A stretch of DNA of 64,000 bases from an uncultured Bacteroides sp. (lineage in GTDB: Bacteria; Bacteroidota; Bacteroidia; Bacteroidales; Bacteroidaceae): the NCBI GenBank assembly GCA_900553185.1, contig USCT01000005.1, forward strand, positions 80,462-144,461, read 5' to 3'. The translations under genes and the position numbers were made by a program. The notes below the pieces were generated by a model, which worked only from the letters and a program-made list of their open reading frames with translations, made no database searches and was not told the origin of the DNA. Shown one piece after another: positions 35,381-43,749 of this stretch. Positions within the stretch are counted from its first letter, which is position 1; each line of letters begins with the position of its first letter.

Positions 35381-35500
35381 ATGAAACAGATAAATGATTT
35401 AGAGAAAAAGGAAATGCAAGACATTTATGGAAGTGGTGATTGGGTAATATTGAATAGTGAATGGATTTATGTAGATATAATCCGTGGGAAAGAAAGTTAA
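35381..35500 (+). CDS. Double-glycine-type leader peptide precursor, 39 residues
   Basis: Too short for routine gene callers. The N-terminal MKQINDLEKKEMQDIYGS fits the secretion-leader consensus LSxxELxxIxGG: L7 at -12, E11 at -8, M12 at -7, I15 at -4 and G17-S18 at -2/-1. Cleavage after S18 would release a 21-residue peptide, G19 to S39, beginning GDWVILNSEW. Such leaders are cut by the peptidase domain of PCAT/C39 ABC transporters, which export through TolC in Gram-negatives. A tandem-repeat operator and -7-like box precede it; a TolC gene lies 0.6 kb downstream, but no PCAT gene is seen. Bacteriocin or signalling peptide; inference from motif and context. Confidence 0.65.
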   Translation: MKQINDLEKKEMQDIYGSGDWVILNSEWIYVDIIRGKES

Positions 35501-35522
35501 AGTAAATATAGAGAAAATTGTA

Positions 35523-35567
35523 TTAACCTAAGAATAACATAATCTCAGATAACATTGGTTACCTTTG
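35523..35567 (+). promoter_or_regulatory. Operator-promoter B
   Basis: TTAACCT at 35523 and ATAACAT at 35534 are 11 bases apart, with another ATAACAT at 35549. TACCTTTG at 35560-35567 is the -7 box, 26 bases after the 35534 repeat. Confidence 0.7.
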
Positions 35568-35605
35568 CATCAGTAAAATAAACGTAGAATATAAGACCAA
35601 TTGAA

Positions 35606-35746
35606 AGCGTATGAAAAAGCAATATAAAATACCATATATCTTAGGTGCTCTGTTTTTCTTTATCTTAGGAGTAGTATTGTCCAATACATATCGACCATAT
35701 ATTTATACCAATCATATATATGACTATCATTTTGCCGATACTATAG
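35606..35746 (+). repeat. 141-base direct repeat, copy 1
   Basis: Matches 37816-37956 at 138 of 141 bases, same orientation, 2.2 kb apart. It encodes the first ~46 residues shared by the ORFs at 35611 and 37821. Sequences diverge abruptly after CTATAG. Confidence 0.92.
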
Positions 35747-35826
35747 AAACTGTGGCTGGTGCTGTATATGCTTGCTACGAATGTGGAAAGGCTACAGGTG
35801 AGTTTATTGCTGAAATAACCAAATAA
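35611..35826 (+). CDS. Chimeric small ORF: membrane-protein N-terminus joined to a peptide-like tail
   Basis: 71 residues. Residues 1-46 (MKKQYKIPYILGALFFFILG onward, one membrane helix) are the same as the start of the protein at 37821; the tail, beginning ETVAGAVYACYECGKATGEF, is different and has the small-residue, GxxxG-like amphipathic look of class II bacteriocin C-termini. One G less than the other copy at the junction shifts the frame into the new tail. This suggests recombination between a membrane-protein gene and a peptide precursor gene. It has a good promoter and may be expressed, but could be a broken gene. Confidence 0.55.
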   Translation: MKKQYKIPYILGALFFFILGVVLSNTYRPYIYTNHIYDYHFADTIETVAGAVYACYECGKATGEFIAEITK

Positions 35827-35831
35827 TATAT

Positions 35832-35984
35832 ATGTTACACTTTATAGAACTGCTAAAGAAGGTTATTCAGGAAAATGAATTCCTGAGATATATCGTGCTT
35901 TTAGGTGTGATAGCTCTTTCTATCATCATCATTTATCATGGTGGTAAGGAAATAGGAAAGATTGTAGCAATGCTTATTAAGTGA
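35832..35984 (+). CDS. 50-residue single-span membrane peptide
   Basis: Starts 5 bases after the previous stop (MLHFIELLKK...), has one strongly hydrophobic helix (about 20-35, IVLLGVIALSIIIIY) and a basic C-terminal tail. Position between a peptide-like gene and a strong terminator is typical of an immunity protein for a secreted peptide; a toxin or holin-like role is also possible. Family not recognised. Confidence 0.5.
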   Translation: MLHFIELLKKVIQENEFLRYIVLLGVIALSIIIIYHGGKEIGKIVAMLIK

Positions 35985-35996
35985 TTGTCTTGTTGA

Positions 35997-36029
35997 ACGA
36001 ATGGCGTACTAGGTACGCCATTCGTTTTT
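35997..36029 (+). terminator. Strong terminator ending the small-peptide operon
   Basis: Thirteen-base perfect stem (35997-36009 with 36013-36025), 3-base loop TAG, followed by a T-run. Confidence 0.92.
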
Positions 36030-36084
36030 AACCTATTGATAACTTTCCGATAACATCATCCTTGTCTTTGCCTATCTACTTTTG
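36028..36084 (+). promoter_or_regulatory. Operator-promoter C upstream of tolC
   Basis: TTAACCT, ATAACTT and ATAACAT begin at 36028, 36039 and 36050, exactly 11 bases apart. The -7 box TACTTTTG starts at 36077, 27 bases after the third repeat, identical spacing to site A. Confidence 0.78.
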
Positions 36085-36117
36085 TAGAGTAAAAAAACGA
36101 ATAAGAAAGGACGAAAT

Positions 36118-37443
36118 ATGAAAGGATTAGTATCTATACTGGCTTTTGCCGGATTATTGGCCTGCCATGGAAGCGTACAAGCGCAAGTGAAAAAATGGAC
36201 ACTGACAGAATGTATCGACTATGCAGTGACACACAATATTGAGGTAAGACAAAGCAGTAACCGGATTCAGAGCCTGAAAGTGCAAAACAATACATTAAAA
36301 AACAGTTTCCTCCCGGAGCTGAATGCAGGTACCTCGCAGAACTTCACGTTCGGACGCTCACTGAATCAGAACAACACGTATGAGAACAGCAACATACAGA
36401 ACTCTTCTTTCTCTATAACTACGGAAATCCCTATATTTACCGGATTCAAGCGGACATCATCCCTTGCGCAGAACCGATTTGATCTGCTTGCCGCAGAGGC
36501 GAATCGGGAACTGATAGAAAATAACCTGTCGCTGAACGTAGCTGGAGCCTATTTCCAGATTCTTCTGAACAAGGAAATCTACCGGATAGCATTGGAACAG
36601 ATACAACTGACCAAGGAACAAGAAACCTGTACGCAGCTTCTTATCGAGAACGGGAAGGCTGCCGAATCGCAGCTTTATGATGTACGTGCACAGCTGGCGG
36701 ATGACGAACTTACCGCTACCGAAGCGAGAAATTCTCTCCGACTTGCTTATCTTGACCTGGCACAACTGATGGAACTGAAGGAGCATGAGAGGTTTGACAT
36801 CGATTCGCTTGGCGGAGAGATTGCCATCGCCGACACACTGAGTCCGGTGAACATCTATCAGTCCGCTTTGACCTGTATGCCTCAGATACGTCAGGCATAT
36901 TATACTCTGCAGAGCAAGACGAAAGGCATCCGAATAGCCAAATCCGGATATTATCCGACCCTTTCATTCGCAGCCGGAATCAACACGAATTATTACAACA
37001 ACGGAAGCGGACTGGGCGAGACATTCCGGAGACAGTTTGACAACAATATGCAGAAAAGCCTGTGCTTCACCATCAGCATCCCGTTGTTCGACCGGTTTTC
37101 CACACGGAACCAGGTGAGAGCGGCACGTATCGATGAGGATAATGCAAAACTGTCATTGGAAAACGAGAAAAAGCAGTTATACAAGGACATCGAGCAGGCT
37201 TATACGGATGCGATATCCGCATTCGAGAAATACCGCTCTACCACAAAAGCTGTAATAGCCAATCAGGAAGCGCATCGGTATGCCTTAGAAAAATATGCAG
37301 CCGGGAAATCAACTGTATTTGAATACAATGAAATCAAGATGAAACTTGCCGATGCACTCTCTCAACAGTCACAGGCCAAATATACTTATCTGCTGAAAGA
37401 CCGTATCCTGGCTTTCTATTCCTGCTATTCATTTACAGATTAA
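36118..37443 (+). CDS. TolC-family outer-membrane efflux protein
   Basis: 441 residues, signal sequence about 1-22 (cleavage near SVQAQ; LLAC could alternatively act as a lipobox). The two OEP repeats start at WTLTECIDYAVTHNIEVRQ and at about residue 240; long coiled-coil helices and SIPLFDRFSTRNQVRAAR near 330 are typical. TolC forms the outer-membrane channel for ABC or RND exporters. No periplasmic adaptor or inner-membrane pump is adjacent; the region after it is transposase debris. It shares its operator type with the peptide genes, suggesting it exports them. Confidence 0.88.
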   Translation: MKGLVSILAFAGLLACHGSVQAQVKKWTLTECIDYAVTHNIEVRQSSNRIQSLKVQNNTLKNSFLPELNAGTSQNFTFGRSLNQNNTYENSNIQNSSFSITTEIPIFTGFKRTSSLAQNRFDLLAAEANRELIENNLSLNVAGAYFQILLNKEIYRIALEQIQLTKEQETCTQLLIENGKAAESQLYDVRAQLADDELTATEARNSLRLAYLDLAQLMELKEHERFDIDSLGGEIAIADTLSPVNIYQSALTCMPQIRQAYYTLQSKTKGIRIAKSGYYPTLSFAAGINTNYYNNGSGLGETFRRQFDNNMQKSLCFTISIPLFDRFSTRNQVRAARIDEDNAKLSLENEKKQLYKDIEQAYTDAISAFEKYRSTTKAVIANQEAHRYALEKYAAGKSTVFEYNEIKMKLADALSQQSQAKYTYLLKDRILAFYSCYSFTD

Positions 37444-37808
37444 TTTCCAATCATGTACTTACCCATATACAGGACAACCACATCAAAATTCCAGTAGCTT
37501 TTTCAATAGTTTATGTCTAATACACGCTTGAAAATGTCCGTTGAAGGGATACCGTTTGGCAGAGAAAGCATATCGCCGAGTTCACTGCCTCGTTCCAAGG
37601 CAAACTTACGCATATCCTCATAATCCGTACCTCCGGTCAGGTAGGTACACAAGCCTATCATCAGAATGTCTGACAACAGATGTGAACAACAACCTGTTAC
37701 ACGAGGGTCGGTAATTTCACTAAAGTAAGGCTTTTATACTCTTATCATACTAAAAATGGGCAAGATTGCTTTTACCGACCTTGTTATTTACTTTTTTTGT
37801 AGTCAAAA
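37444..37808. other. Decayed region after tolC
   Basis: No intact gene. It contains the ISAs1-type transposase relic on the minus strand and a short A+T-rich spacer before the repeated membrane-protein gene. Adaptor and pump genes that normally follow tolC may have been lost here. Confidence 0.5.
37503..37733 (-). pseudogene. ISAs1-family transposase N-terminal fragment
   Basis: A 76-codon open frame, with a stop just before it and no start codon, reads FSEITDPRVTG..CSHLLSD, then GLCTYLTGGTDYEDM, then SLPNGIPSTDIFKRVLD. This is the DDE_Tnp_1-associated N-terminal domain of ISAs1/H-repeat transposases. The catalytic DDE part is absent and the frame ends in TGA. It marks a past mobile-element insertion. 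Confidence 0.8.
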
Positions 37809-37815
37809 TTGAATA

Positions 37816-37956
37816 AGCGTATGAAAAAGCAATATAAAATACCATATATCTTAGGTGCTCTGTTCTTCTTTATTTTAGGAGTAGTATTGTCCAATACATA
37901 TCGGCCATATATTTATACCAATCATATATATGACTATCATTTTGCCGATACTATAG
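37816..37956 (+). repeat. 141-base direct repeat, copy 2
   Basis: Partner of 35606-35746 (three mismatches). This copy is part of the full-length membrane-protein gene. Confidence 0.92.
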
Positions 37957-38171
37957 GAAACTGGGTAGCTGTTCCATCCTTAACCCTGCTAGTAGTGGGA
38001 ATAAACAAATATACCCCATACAAAGCCACTCTATACAGTGTAATGGTATGGTTTCTTTATGAAATAATCCCTTTTGGCGTTTTTGATTATTATGATTTGT
38101 TAGCTACCTTAGCCAGTGGAGCTCTGACTTATCTGGCATTTTATATCTTCAAACCTTCAGGTAAGCATTGA
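37821..38171 (+). CDS. Small polytopic membrane protein, unknown
   Basis: 116 residues from the ATG at 37821 (a TTG at 37809 is less likely). About four hydrophobic helices, no charged motif. Its first 46 residues and 5 bases upstream are duplicated at 35606. Family not recognised; size and location next to the peptide genes allow an immunity function, unproven. The upstream -7 box is poor, so expression is uncertain. Confidence 0.6.
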   Translation: MKKQYKIPYILGALFFFILGVVLSNTYRPYIYTNHIYDYHFADTIGNWVAVPSLTLLVVGINKYTPYKATLYSVMVWFLYEIIPFGVFDYYDLLATLASGALTYLAFYIFKPSGKH

Positions 38172-38270
38172 AAGCTGAACCGTTAAAGAAAATACCGAAA
38201 CCTGACAAGCCTTTTAACTTGCGTTGACAAGAATATTCGTTCTTTGGTATTCTGATCGACAAATGTTTAC

Positions 38271-38278
38271 TATCTTTG
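38271..38278 (+). promoter_or_regulatory. -7 box of the DUF2723 operon
   Basis: TATCTTTG, 31 bases before the start codon; marks the right-hand return to core-genome sequence. Confidence 0.65.
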
Positions 38279-38309
38279 CCGCGATTAACGTTAACGAGAA
38301 AAATAGTTC

Positions 38310-41300
38310 ATGAAACAGTACAACACGATCAACAACCTGGTAGGTTGGTTAACTTTCGTCGTTGCAGCCTTTACGTACTGCATGACCATCGAACCGACCG
38401 CCAGCTTCTGGGATTGCCCTGAATTCATTACCACCGGTTATAAACTGGAAGTCGGCCACCCGCCCGGCGCACCTTTCTTTATGCTTACCGCCAACTTGTT
38501 CAGTCAGTTTGCCAGCGACCCGTCGCAGGTAGCCCGCATGGTCAATACCATGAGTGCCCTGATGAGTGCCGCCTGTATCCTGTTCCTGTTCTGGAGCATC
38601 ACTCACCTGGCCAGAAAACTGATTTGTCCGGATGACAAGCAGATGACTACCGGTAAACTCATTGCCATTATGGGATCCGGAGTGGTTGGAGCATTGGCTT
38701 ATACGTGGAGTGACACGTTCTGGTTCAGTGCCGTAGAAGGTGAAGTCTATGCCTATTCCAGCCTGTTTACAGCCCTGGTATTCTGGCTTATCCTGAAATG
38801 GGAGAACCGGGCGAACGAACCTCACAGCGACCGTTGGCTCATCCTGATAGCTTACCTGACCGGTCTGTCTATCGGTGTCCACCTGTTGAATCTGTTGTGT
38901 ATCTCGGCCATCGTGTTGGTATACTATTACAAGAAAAATCCGAACGCCACCCTGAAAGGCAGTCTGATAGCCCTGGCCGGTTCCATGGTACTGATTGCTG
39001 CCGTACTGTACGGTATCGTTCCGGGTATCGTTAAAGTGGGAGGCTGGTTCGAACTGTTGTTTGTCAACGATTTAGGATTTTCATTCAACACAGGTCTGAT
39101 AGTTTACCTCATACTGCTGGCTGCCTGCATCATCTGGAGTGTATACGAAAGCTACACGGTAAAGAGCAGCAAACGCATGAACATTTCCTTCCTGGCCAGC
39201 GTAGCCATGCTGGGTATTCCGTTCTACGGTCACGGATGGAGCAGCGTCTTCATCGGTATCATCGTACTGGCTATCCTGGCAGTTTATCTGTTTGCCAATA
39301 TTCCACAGAAATACCGCGTCAGTGCCCGTACACTGAACACCAGCCTGCTGGCCATGATGATGATTCTGGTAGGCTATTCTTCGTATGCCGTCATCGTTAT
39401 CCGTTCTTCGGCCAATCCGCCGATGGACCAGAACTCTCCGGAAGACATCTTCACGCTGGGAGAATACCTGGGACGTGAACAGTACGGTACCCGTCCGCTC
39501 TTCTACGGACAGGCCTACTCTTCCAGACCGGCACTGAAACAGGTAGACGGAGGATGTATGTACGAAGTAGAGGAAGGCGCCCCTGTCTACCAACGGAAGG
39601 AAAAGGAAACTCCCGATGAAAAGGACAGCTACGAAATAGTACGTCACAAGACAGAATATAAATATGCCCAGAACATGCTCTTCCCGCGTATGTACAGCGA
39701 TGCGCATGCACAGGCCTACGAAGACTGGCTGGGAGGTATCGAAGGACATCAGGTACCATACGACCAGTGCGGCGAGATGATCATGGTAAAGATGCCTACC
39801 CAATGGGAAAATATCAAGTTCTTCTTCATCTACCAGTTGAACTACATGTACTGGCGCTACTTTATGTGGAACTTTGCCGGACGTCAGAACGATATTCAGG
39901 GTCAAGGAGGAGAGATCGAACACGGCAACTGGATTACAGGTATTCCGTTCATCGATAAAGCCCTGGTAGGTGATCAGAGCCTCCTGCCCAGCGAACTGAA
40001 AAACAACAAGGGACACAACGTATTCTACTGCCTGCCGCTGATACTGGGACTTATCGGACTTTTCTGGCAGGCCTACCGCGGAGAAAGAGGTATCCAGCAA
40101 TTCTGGGTGGTTTTCTTCCTCTTCTTCATGACCGGTCTGGCCATCGTACTTTACCTGAATCAGACTCCTGGACAGCCACGTGAACGAGACTATGCCTATG
40201 CCGGTTCTTTCTATGCCTTTGCTATCTGGATCGGACTGGGAGTAGCCGCCATCAGCGAATACCTCGGCAAAAAGCTCAGTGAAAAACCGGCCGCCATCCT
40301 GGCCAGTGTAGTCTGCCTGCTGGTTCCTATCCAGATGGTGAGCCAGACATGGGACGATCACGACCGGAGCGGACGATATACCTGCCGCGATTTCGGACAG
40401 AATTACCTGAACTCCGTACAAGACAACGGCAAGCCGATTCTCTTTACCAACGGCGACAATGATACTTTCCCGTTGTGGTACAATCAGGATACAGAAGGCG
40501 TACGTACCGATGTACGTGTATGTAACCTGAGCTATCTGCAGACAGACTGGTACATCGACCAGATGAAACGCCCGGCTTACGACTCTCCGTCCGTTCCCAT
40601 CAAGTGGGACCGTATCGACTACGTATCGGGACATAACGAAGCCGTTTATGTCCGTCCGGAAGCTATGGAAACCGTACTGAACTTCTACAAGCAGAATCCG
40701 GAAGAAGCCAGGAAAGAATTCGGTGACAACCCGTACGAACTGAAGAATATCCTGGCACACTGGGTACGCGCCCCGAAAGATCCAAGCTTGCAGATGATTC
40801 CTACCGACAGCATTGTCGTCAAGCTGGATAAGGAAGCCATCAAACGTTCAGGCATGCTTGCACCGGATTCCATCCCGGAATACATGCACATCTCACTGAA
40901 AGGAAAATCGGTATTGTACAAGAGCGAACTGATGATTCTGGAAATGCTGGCAAATGCCAACTGGGAACGACCGATGTATATGGCAATCACCGTAGGACCG
41001 GACAACCACCTGAACCTGACCAACAACTTCCTGCAGGAAGGTCTGGCCTACCGCATCACTCCGTTTGACAACGTTGCCCTCGGCCGGCGTATCGATTCAG
41101 AGAAGATGTATGACAACCTGATGCACAAGTTCAAATTCGGCGGTATTGACAATCCGGACATCTATCTGGACGAAACCGTACTGCGTATGTGCGATACCCA
41201 TCGGCGTACCTTTGTACAACTGGCTACCCAGCTTATCAAGGAAGGCAAGAAGGACAAGGCGCTGAAAGCACTCGACTATTGCGAAAAGGTGATTCCAAGT

Positions 41301-41645
41301 ACTACCGTGCCTCACGATTATATCATGAGCAGCTCGAAAGAAATGGCTGAAGACTACATACAACTGGGGCAATACCAGAAAGCCGAAAAGATTCTGAACG
41401 CTCTGGCCAACAATGCCGTGGAATACGTAACCTGGTATCTGAGCCTGAACGAACTGCAATTTGCCAACTCATACGACAACTGCATGCGGTATTTCTACAT
41501 TCTGGACGATGTATGCAAGACTTTGTCTGAAATAAAAGATGCCAAGACAGGTAAAGTGATTGACTCCGCTACCCACTACACGAACAAGTTCGAACAACTG
41601 TACAAGCTGTTGGAAAAACGTGCAAATGTAGGCTCAGCTCAATAA
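38310..41645 (+). CDS. DUF2723 polytopic membrane protein, glycosyltransferase-like
   Basis: 1111 residues. N-terminal part (1-690) has about 12-14 membrane helices in two blocks with the DUF2723 signature (EPTASFWDCPEFITTGYKLE, VGHPPGAPFF near residues 27-55) recalling protein O-mannosyltransferase/GT-C enzymes, whose catalytic acidic residues lie in the first loop. A periplasmic region and TPR-like helices form the C-terminal 350 residues. Likely transfers sugars from a lipid carrier to proteins or envelope polymers; not proven. Operon with the polysaccharide deacetylase 9 bases downstream. Confidence 0.8.
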   Translation: MKQYNTINNLVGWLTFVVAAFTYCMTIEPTASFWDCPEFITTGYKLEVGHPPGAPFFMLTANLFSQFASDPSQVARMVNTMSALMSAACILFLFWSITHLARKLICPDDKQMTTGKLIAIMGSGVVGALAYTWSDTFWFSAVEGEVYAYSSLFTALVFWLILKWENRANEPHSDRWLILIAYLTGLSIGVHLLNLLCISAIVLVYYYKKNPNATLKGSLIALAGSMVLIAAVLYGIVPGIVKVGGWFELLFVNDLGFSFNTGLIVYLILLAACIIWSVYESYTVKSSKRMNISFLASVAMLGIPFYGHGWSSVFIGIIVLAILAVYLFANIPQKYRVSARTLNTSLLAMMMILVGYSSYAVIVIRSSANPPMDQNSPEDIFTLGEYLGREQYGTRPLFYGQAYSSRPALKQVDGGCMYEVEEGAPVYQRKEKETPDEKDSYEIVRHKTEYKYAQNMLFPRMYSDAHAQAYEDWLGGIEGHQVPYDQCGEMIMVKMPTQWENIKFFFIYQLNYMYWRYFMWNFAGRQNDIQGQGGEIEHGNWITGIPFIDKALVGDQSLLPSELKNNKGHNVFYCLPLILGLIGLFWQAYRGERGIQQFWVVFFLFFMTGLAIVLYLNQTPGQPRERDYAYAGSFYAFAIWIGLGVAAISEYLGKKLSEKPAAILASVVCLLVPIQMVSQTWDDHDRSGRYTCRDFGQNYLNSVQDNGKPILFTNGDNDTFPLWYNQDTEGVRTDVRVCNLSYLQTDWYIDQMKRPAYDSPSVPIKWDRIDYVSGHNEAVYVRPEAMETVLNFYKQNPEEARKEFGDNPYELKNILAHWVRAPKDPSLQMIPTDSIVVKLDKEAIKRSGMLAPDSIPEYMHISLKGKSVLYKSELMILEMLANANWERPMYMAITVGPDNHLNLTNNFLQEGLAYRITPFDNVALGRRIDSEKMYDNLMHKFKFGGIDNPDIYLDETVLRMCDTHRRTFVQLATQLIKEGKKDKALKALDYCEKVIPSTTVPHDYIMSSSKEMAEDYIQLGQYQKAEKILNALANNAVEYVTWYLSLNELQFANSYDNCMRYFYILDDVCKTLSEIKDAKTGKVIDSATHYTNKFEQLYKLLEKRANVGSAQ

Positions 41646-41654
41646 AAGAATGTT

Positions 41655-42266
41655 ATGTTTATAGAACAACCCCCGCAACTGATACGCCTTCTTTATCCGG
41701 ACGCTCTCTGGCGAATGGATAAGAAGGTCAAAGCGGTCTACCTGACTTTCGACGACGGGCCGATTCCCGACATTACTCCCTGGGTACTCGATTTGCTGGA
41801 CAAGTATCAGATAAAGGCTACCTTCTTCATGGTGGGAGACAATGTCCGGAAGCATCCGCGGGAATATCAGATGGTAGTAGAACGGGGACACCGCATCGGT
41901 AACCATACGTTCAATCATATCCGGGGATTCGAGTTTCTGAGCAGGAACTACCTGGCCAATACGGACAAGGCCAACGAATATCTGCATACCGACCTGTTCC
42001 GTCCACCTCACGGACACATGCGCTGGCTCCAGTACTGGGTACTGAAACGCAAATACCGCATTGTCATGTGGGATCTGGTAACCCGCGATTACAGCAAACG
42101 GCTAAACGGACCGCAAGTGCTCCAGAAAGTCAAGAAGTATGTCCGGAACGGTTCCATCATTACCTTCCACGACTCCCTGAAGTCGGAACAGAACATGAAA
42201 TATGCGTTACCACGCGCCATCGAATGGCTGCTGGCACAAGGATATGAATTCAGGGTATTCGACTGA
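41655..42266 (+). CDS. Polysaccharide deacetylase (CE4/NodB family)
   Basis: 203 residues, no clear signal peptide. CE4 motifs in order: TFDDGP (motif 1, metal and catalytic Asp), GNHTFNH (motif 2, His metal ligands), RPPHGH (motif 3), and a C-terminal TFHDS (motif 5). Removes N- or O-acetyl groups from peptidoglycan or another polysaccharide. Co-transcribed with the DUF2723 gene, consistent with envelope glycan work. Confidence 0.88.
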   Translation: MFIEQPPQLIRLLYPDALWRMDKKVKAVYLTFDDGPIPDITPWVLDLLDKYQIKATFFMVGDNVRKHPREYQMVVERGHRIGNHTFNHIRGFEFLSRNYLANTDKANEYLHTDLFRPPHGHMRWLQYWVLKRKYRIVMWDLVTRDYSKRLNGPQVLQKVKKYVRNGSIITFHDSLKSEQNMKYALPRAIEWLLAQGYEFRVFD

Positions 42267-42276
42267 TATACCCGAT

Positions 42277-42324
42277 AAAAAACGTCGCAGAAGACTCTTA
42301 TCAAAATCTTCCGCGACGTTTTTT
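42277..42324. terminator. Bidirectional terminator between deacetylase and dacB
   Basis: Eighteen-base stem with one mismatch (42277-42294 with 42307-42324), A-run and T-run at the two ends. Confidence 0.9.
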
Positions 42325-42345
42325 ATTTATTGTATAAAGTCAAGC

Positions 42346-43749
42346 TCAGTTTGCCAGAATCTCACACAGCTCATCCTGAAAAAGACGAGCCTGCCTGCCC
42401 TTCAGTACATTCTGGTTGATAATGACAAAAGAAAGCCAGTCTCCATTGGCGGCTTTCACGTACCCGGCCAACGAAGAAACACCGGTCACAGTACCCGTCT
42501 TGGCCCGTACATTCCGGTAAGCCCTTCCACCCTTCATCCGGTTGGCCAGTGTCCCGTCAATTCCTGCGATGGGCAGGCAATCATAAAAAGGATGAAAGAC
42601 AGACGGATTTCTGTACGCATAATTGAGATAACTCAACAACAGACGGGGAGATACGTAATTATACAGCGACACCCCACTCCCATCGGCTATGTTGTAATTC
42701 TCAGGATCCATTCCTACCAGATCCTTCATGATTTTACCCACGGCTGCCTGACCGTCCGAATTGCTTAACGAACGCGTCTTTCCCGTTACATGCTTCCCCA
42801 CATGATAAAACAAGGCTTCGGCTGCCAGGTTATCACTCTCTTTCAAGGCTTCTTTCAGCACATTCTTCATCGGATGCGTACAACGTACCAGTTCACGGGC
42901 ACCGGAAGGACATTCTTCATATCCCAAACCATTGACCGCAATTCCCCGTCTGGCTAACTGATAACGAAAGGTTTCCAGAAAAAAAGCTTTGGAATCATAC
43001 AGATTCAAAGCCTGACTCCGTCTGGCAGAAACGCATCCGCTTACCTGAATGTGATTCCCCTGATTCAGCCAATCGCGTGTGATGACGAGTTTTCCGGCCG
43101 AAGGAGTCCGGCTGACCGAACGATTTTCAACCCGATAATAATCAGAAGCCGGAGAAACCTCCACACGCCCTTGTACGCCTTTTGCCGCGGGATGCACGGT
43201 TACTTCCACACACCCCCTGTTCAGCATCAGCGGCGACAGATACGGCTGGAAAGAAAAGGGAGTATCGTCCCACGACCATCCCGGTCCCCAATAGACCGAA
43301 TCCATCAGCGAAACATCTCCGACCAGCCGCCCGGCTATCCGATGAATTCCCCGATCGGCCAGTGCCTCGGAAAACTTCTCCAAATCTTTTTCCATAAAAA
43401 CCGGATCAAATGATCCGATTACATATAAGTCACCTTTTAAAACACTATCCTGAATTTCTCCAGTATAAGCCACACGGGTAACGAAAGGATAGTCAGTACC
43501 CAATGTGGTCAGTGCCGTTACGGCCGTAATGACCTTTTCCGTAGAGGCCGGACGGTATAATTTATCTGCCTGATGGAGAAAGACCAGGCTGTCGGCCGTC
43601 AGATTATACACGGCAATTCCCGCTTCGGAAGTTTTCAGCAAGGCAGACTGATCCAGAAAGCTTTCCAGCCGGACAGACCAGTTCTGGGCTGATCCGGCCA
43701 TTACAGACAACCAGCAGACAAACGCTATTCCTAAAAGACGTACTTTCAT
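42346..43749 (-). CDS. dacB: D-alanyl-D-alanine carboxypeptidase/endopeptidase (PBP4 type, S13)
   Basis: 467 residues, signal peptide 1-21 (AGSAQ). Penicillin-binding motifs: STEK (SxxK, about 68-71), SDN (SxN, about 308-310) and KTG (about 412-414). The large insert between SxxK and SxN is typical of PBP4. Trims peptidoglycan stem peptides in the periplasm. The start codon abuts the lpdA stop directly. Confidence 0.92.
   Translation of the reverse strand: MKVRLLGIAFVCWLSVMAGSAQNWSVRLESFLDQSALLKTSEAGIAVYNLTADSLVFLHQADKLYRPASTEKVITAVTALTTLGTDYPFVTRVAYTGEIQDSVLKGDLYVIGSFDPVFMEKDLEKFSEALADRGIHRIAGRLVGDVSLMDSVYWGPGWSWDDTPFSFQPYLSPLMLNRGCVEVTVHPAAKGVQGRVEVSPASDYYRVENRSVSRTPSAGKLVITRDWLNQGNHIQVSGCVSARRSQALNLYDSKAFFLETFRYQLARRGIAVNGLGYEECPSGARELVRCTHPMKNVLKEALKESDNLAAEALFYHVGKHVTGKTRSLSNSDGQAAVGKIMKDLVGMDPENYNIADGSGVSLYNYVSPRLLLSYLNYAYRNPSVFHPFYDCLPIAGIDGTLANRMKGGRAYRNVRAKTGTVTGVSSLAGYVKAANGDWLSFVIINQNVLKGRQARLFQDELCEILAN

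Noticed and set aside
39081..40760. 559-residue minus-strand frame
   Set aside because: Shadow of the DUF2723 gene produced by codon bias; no family motifs.
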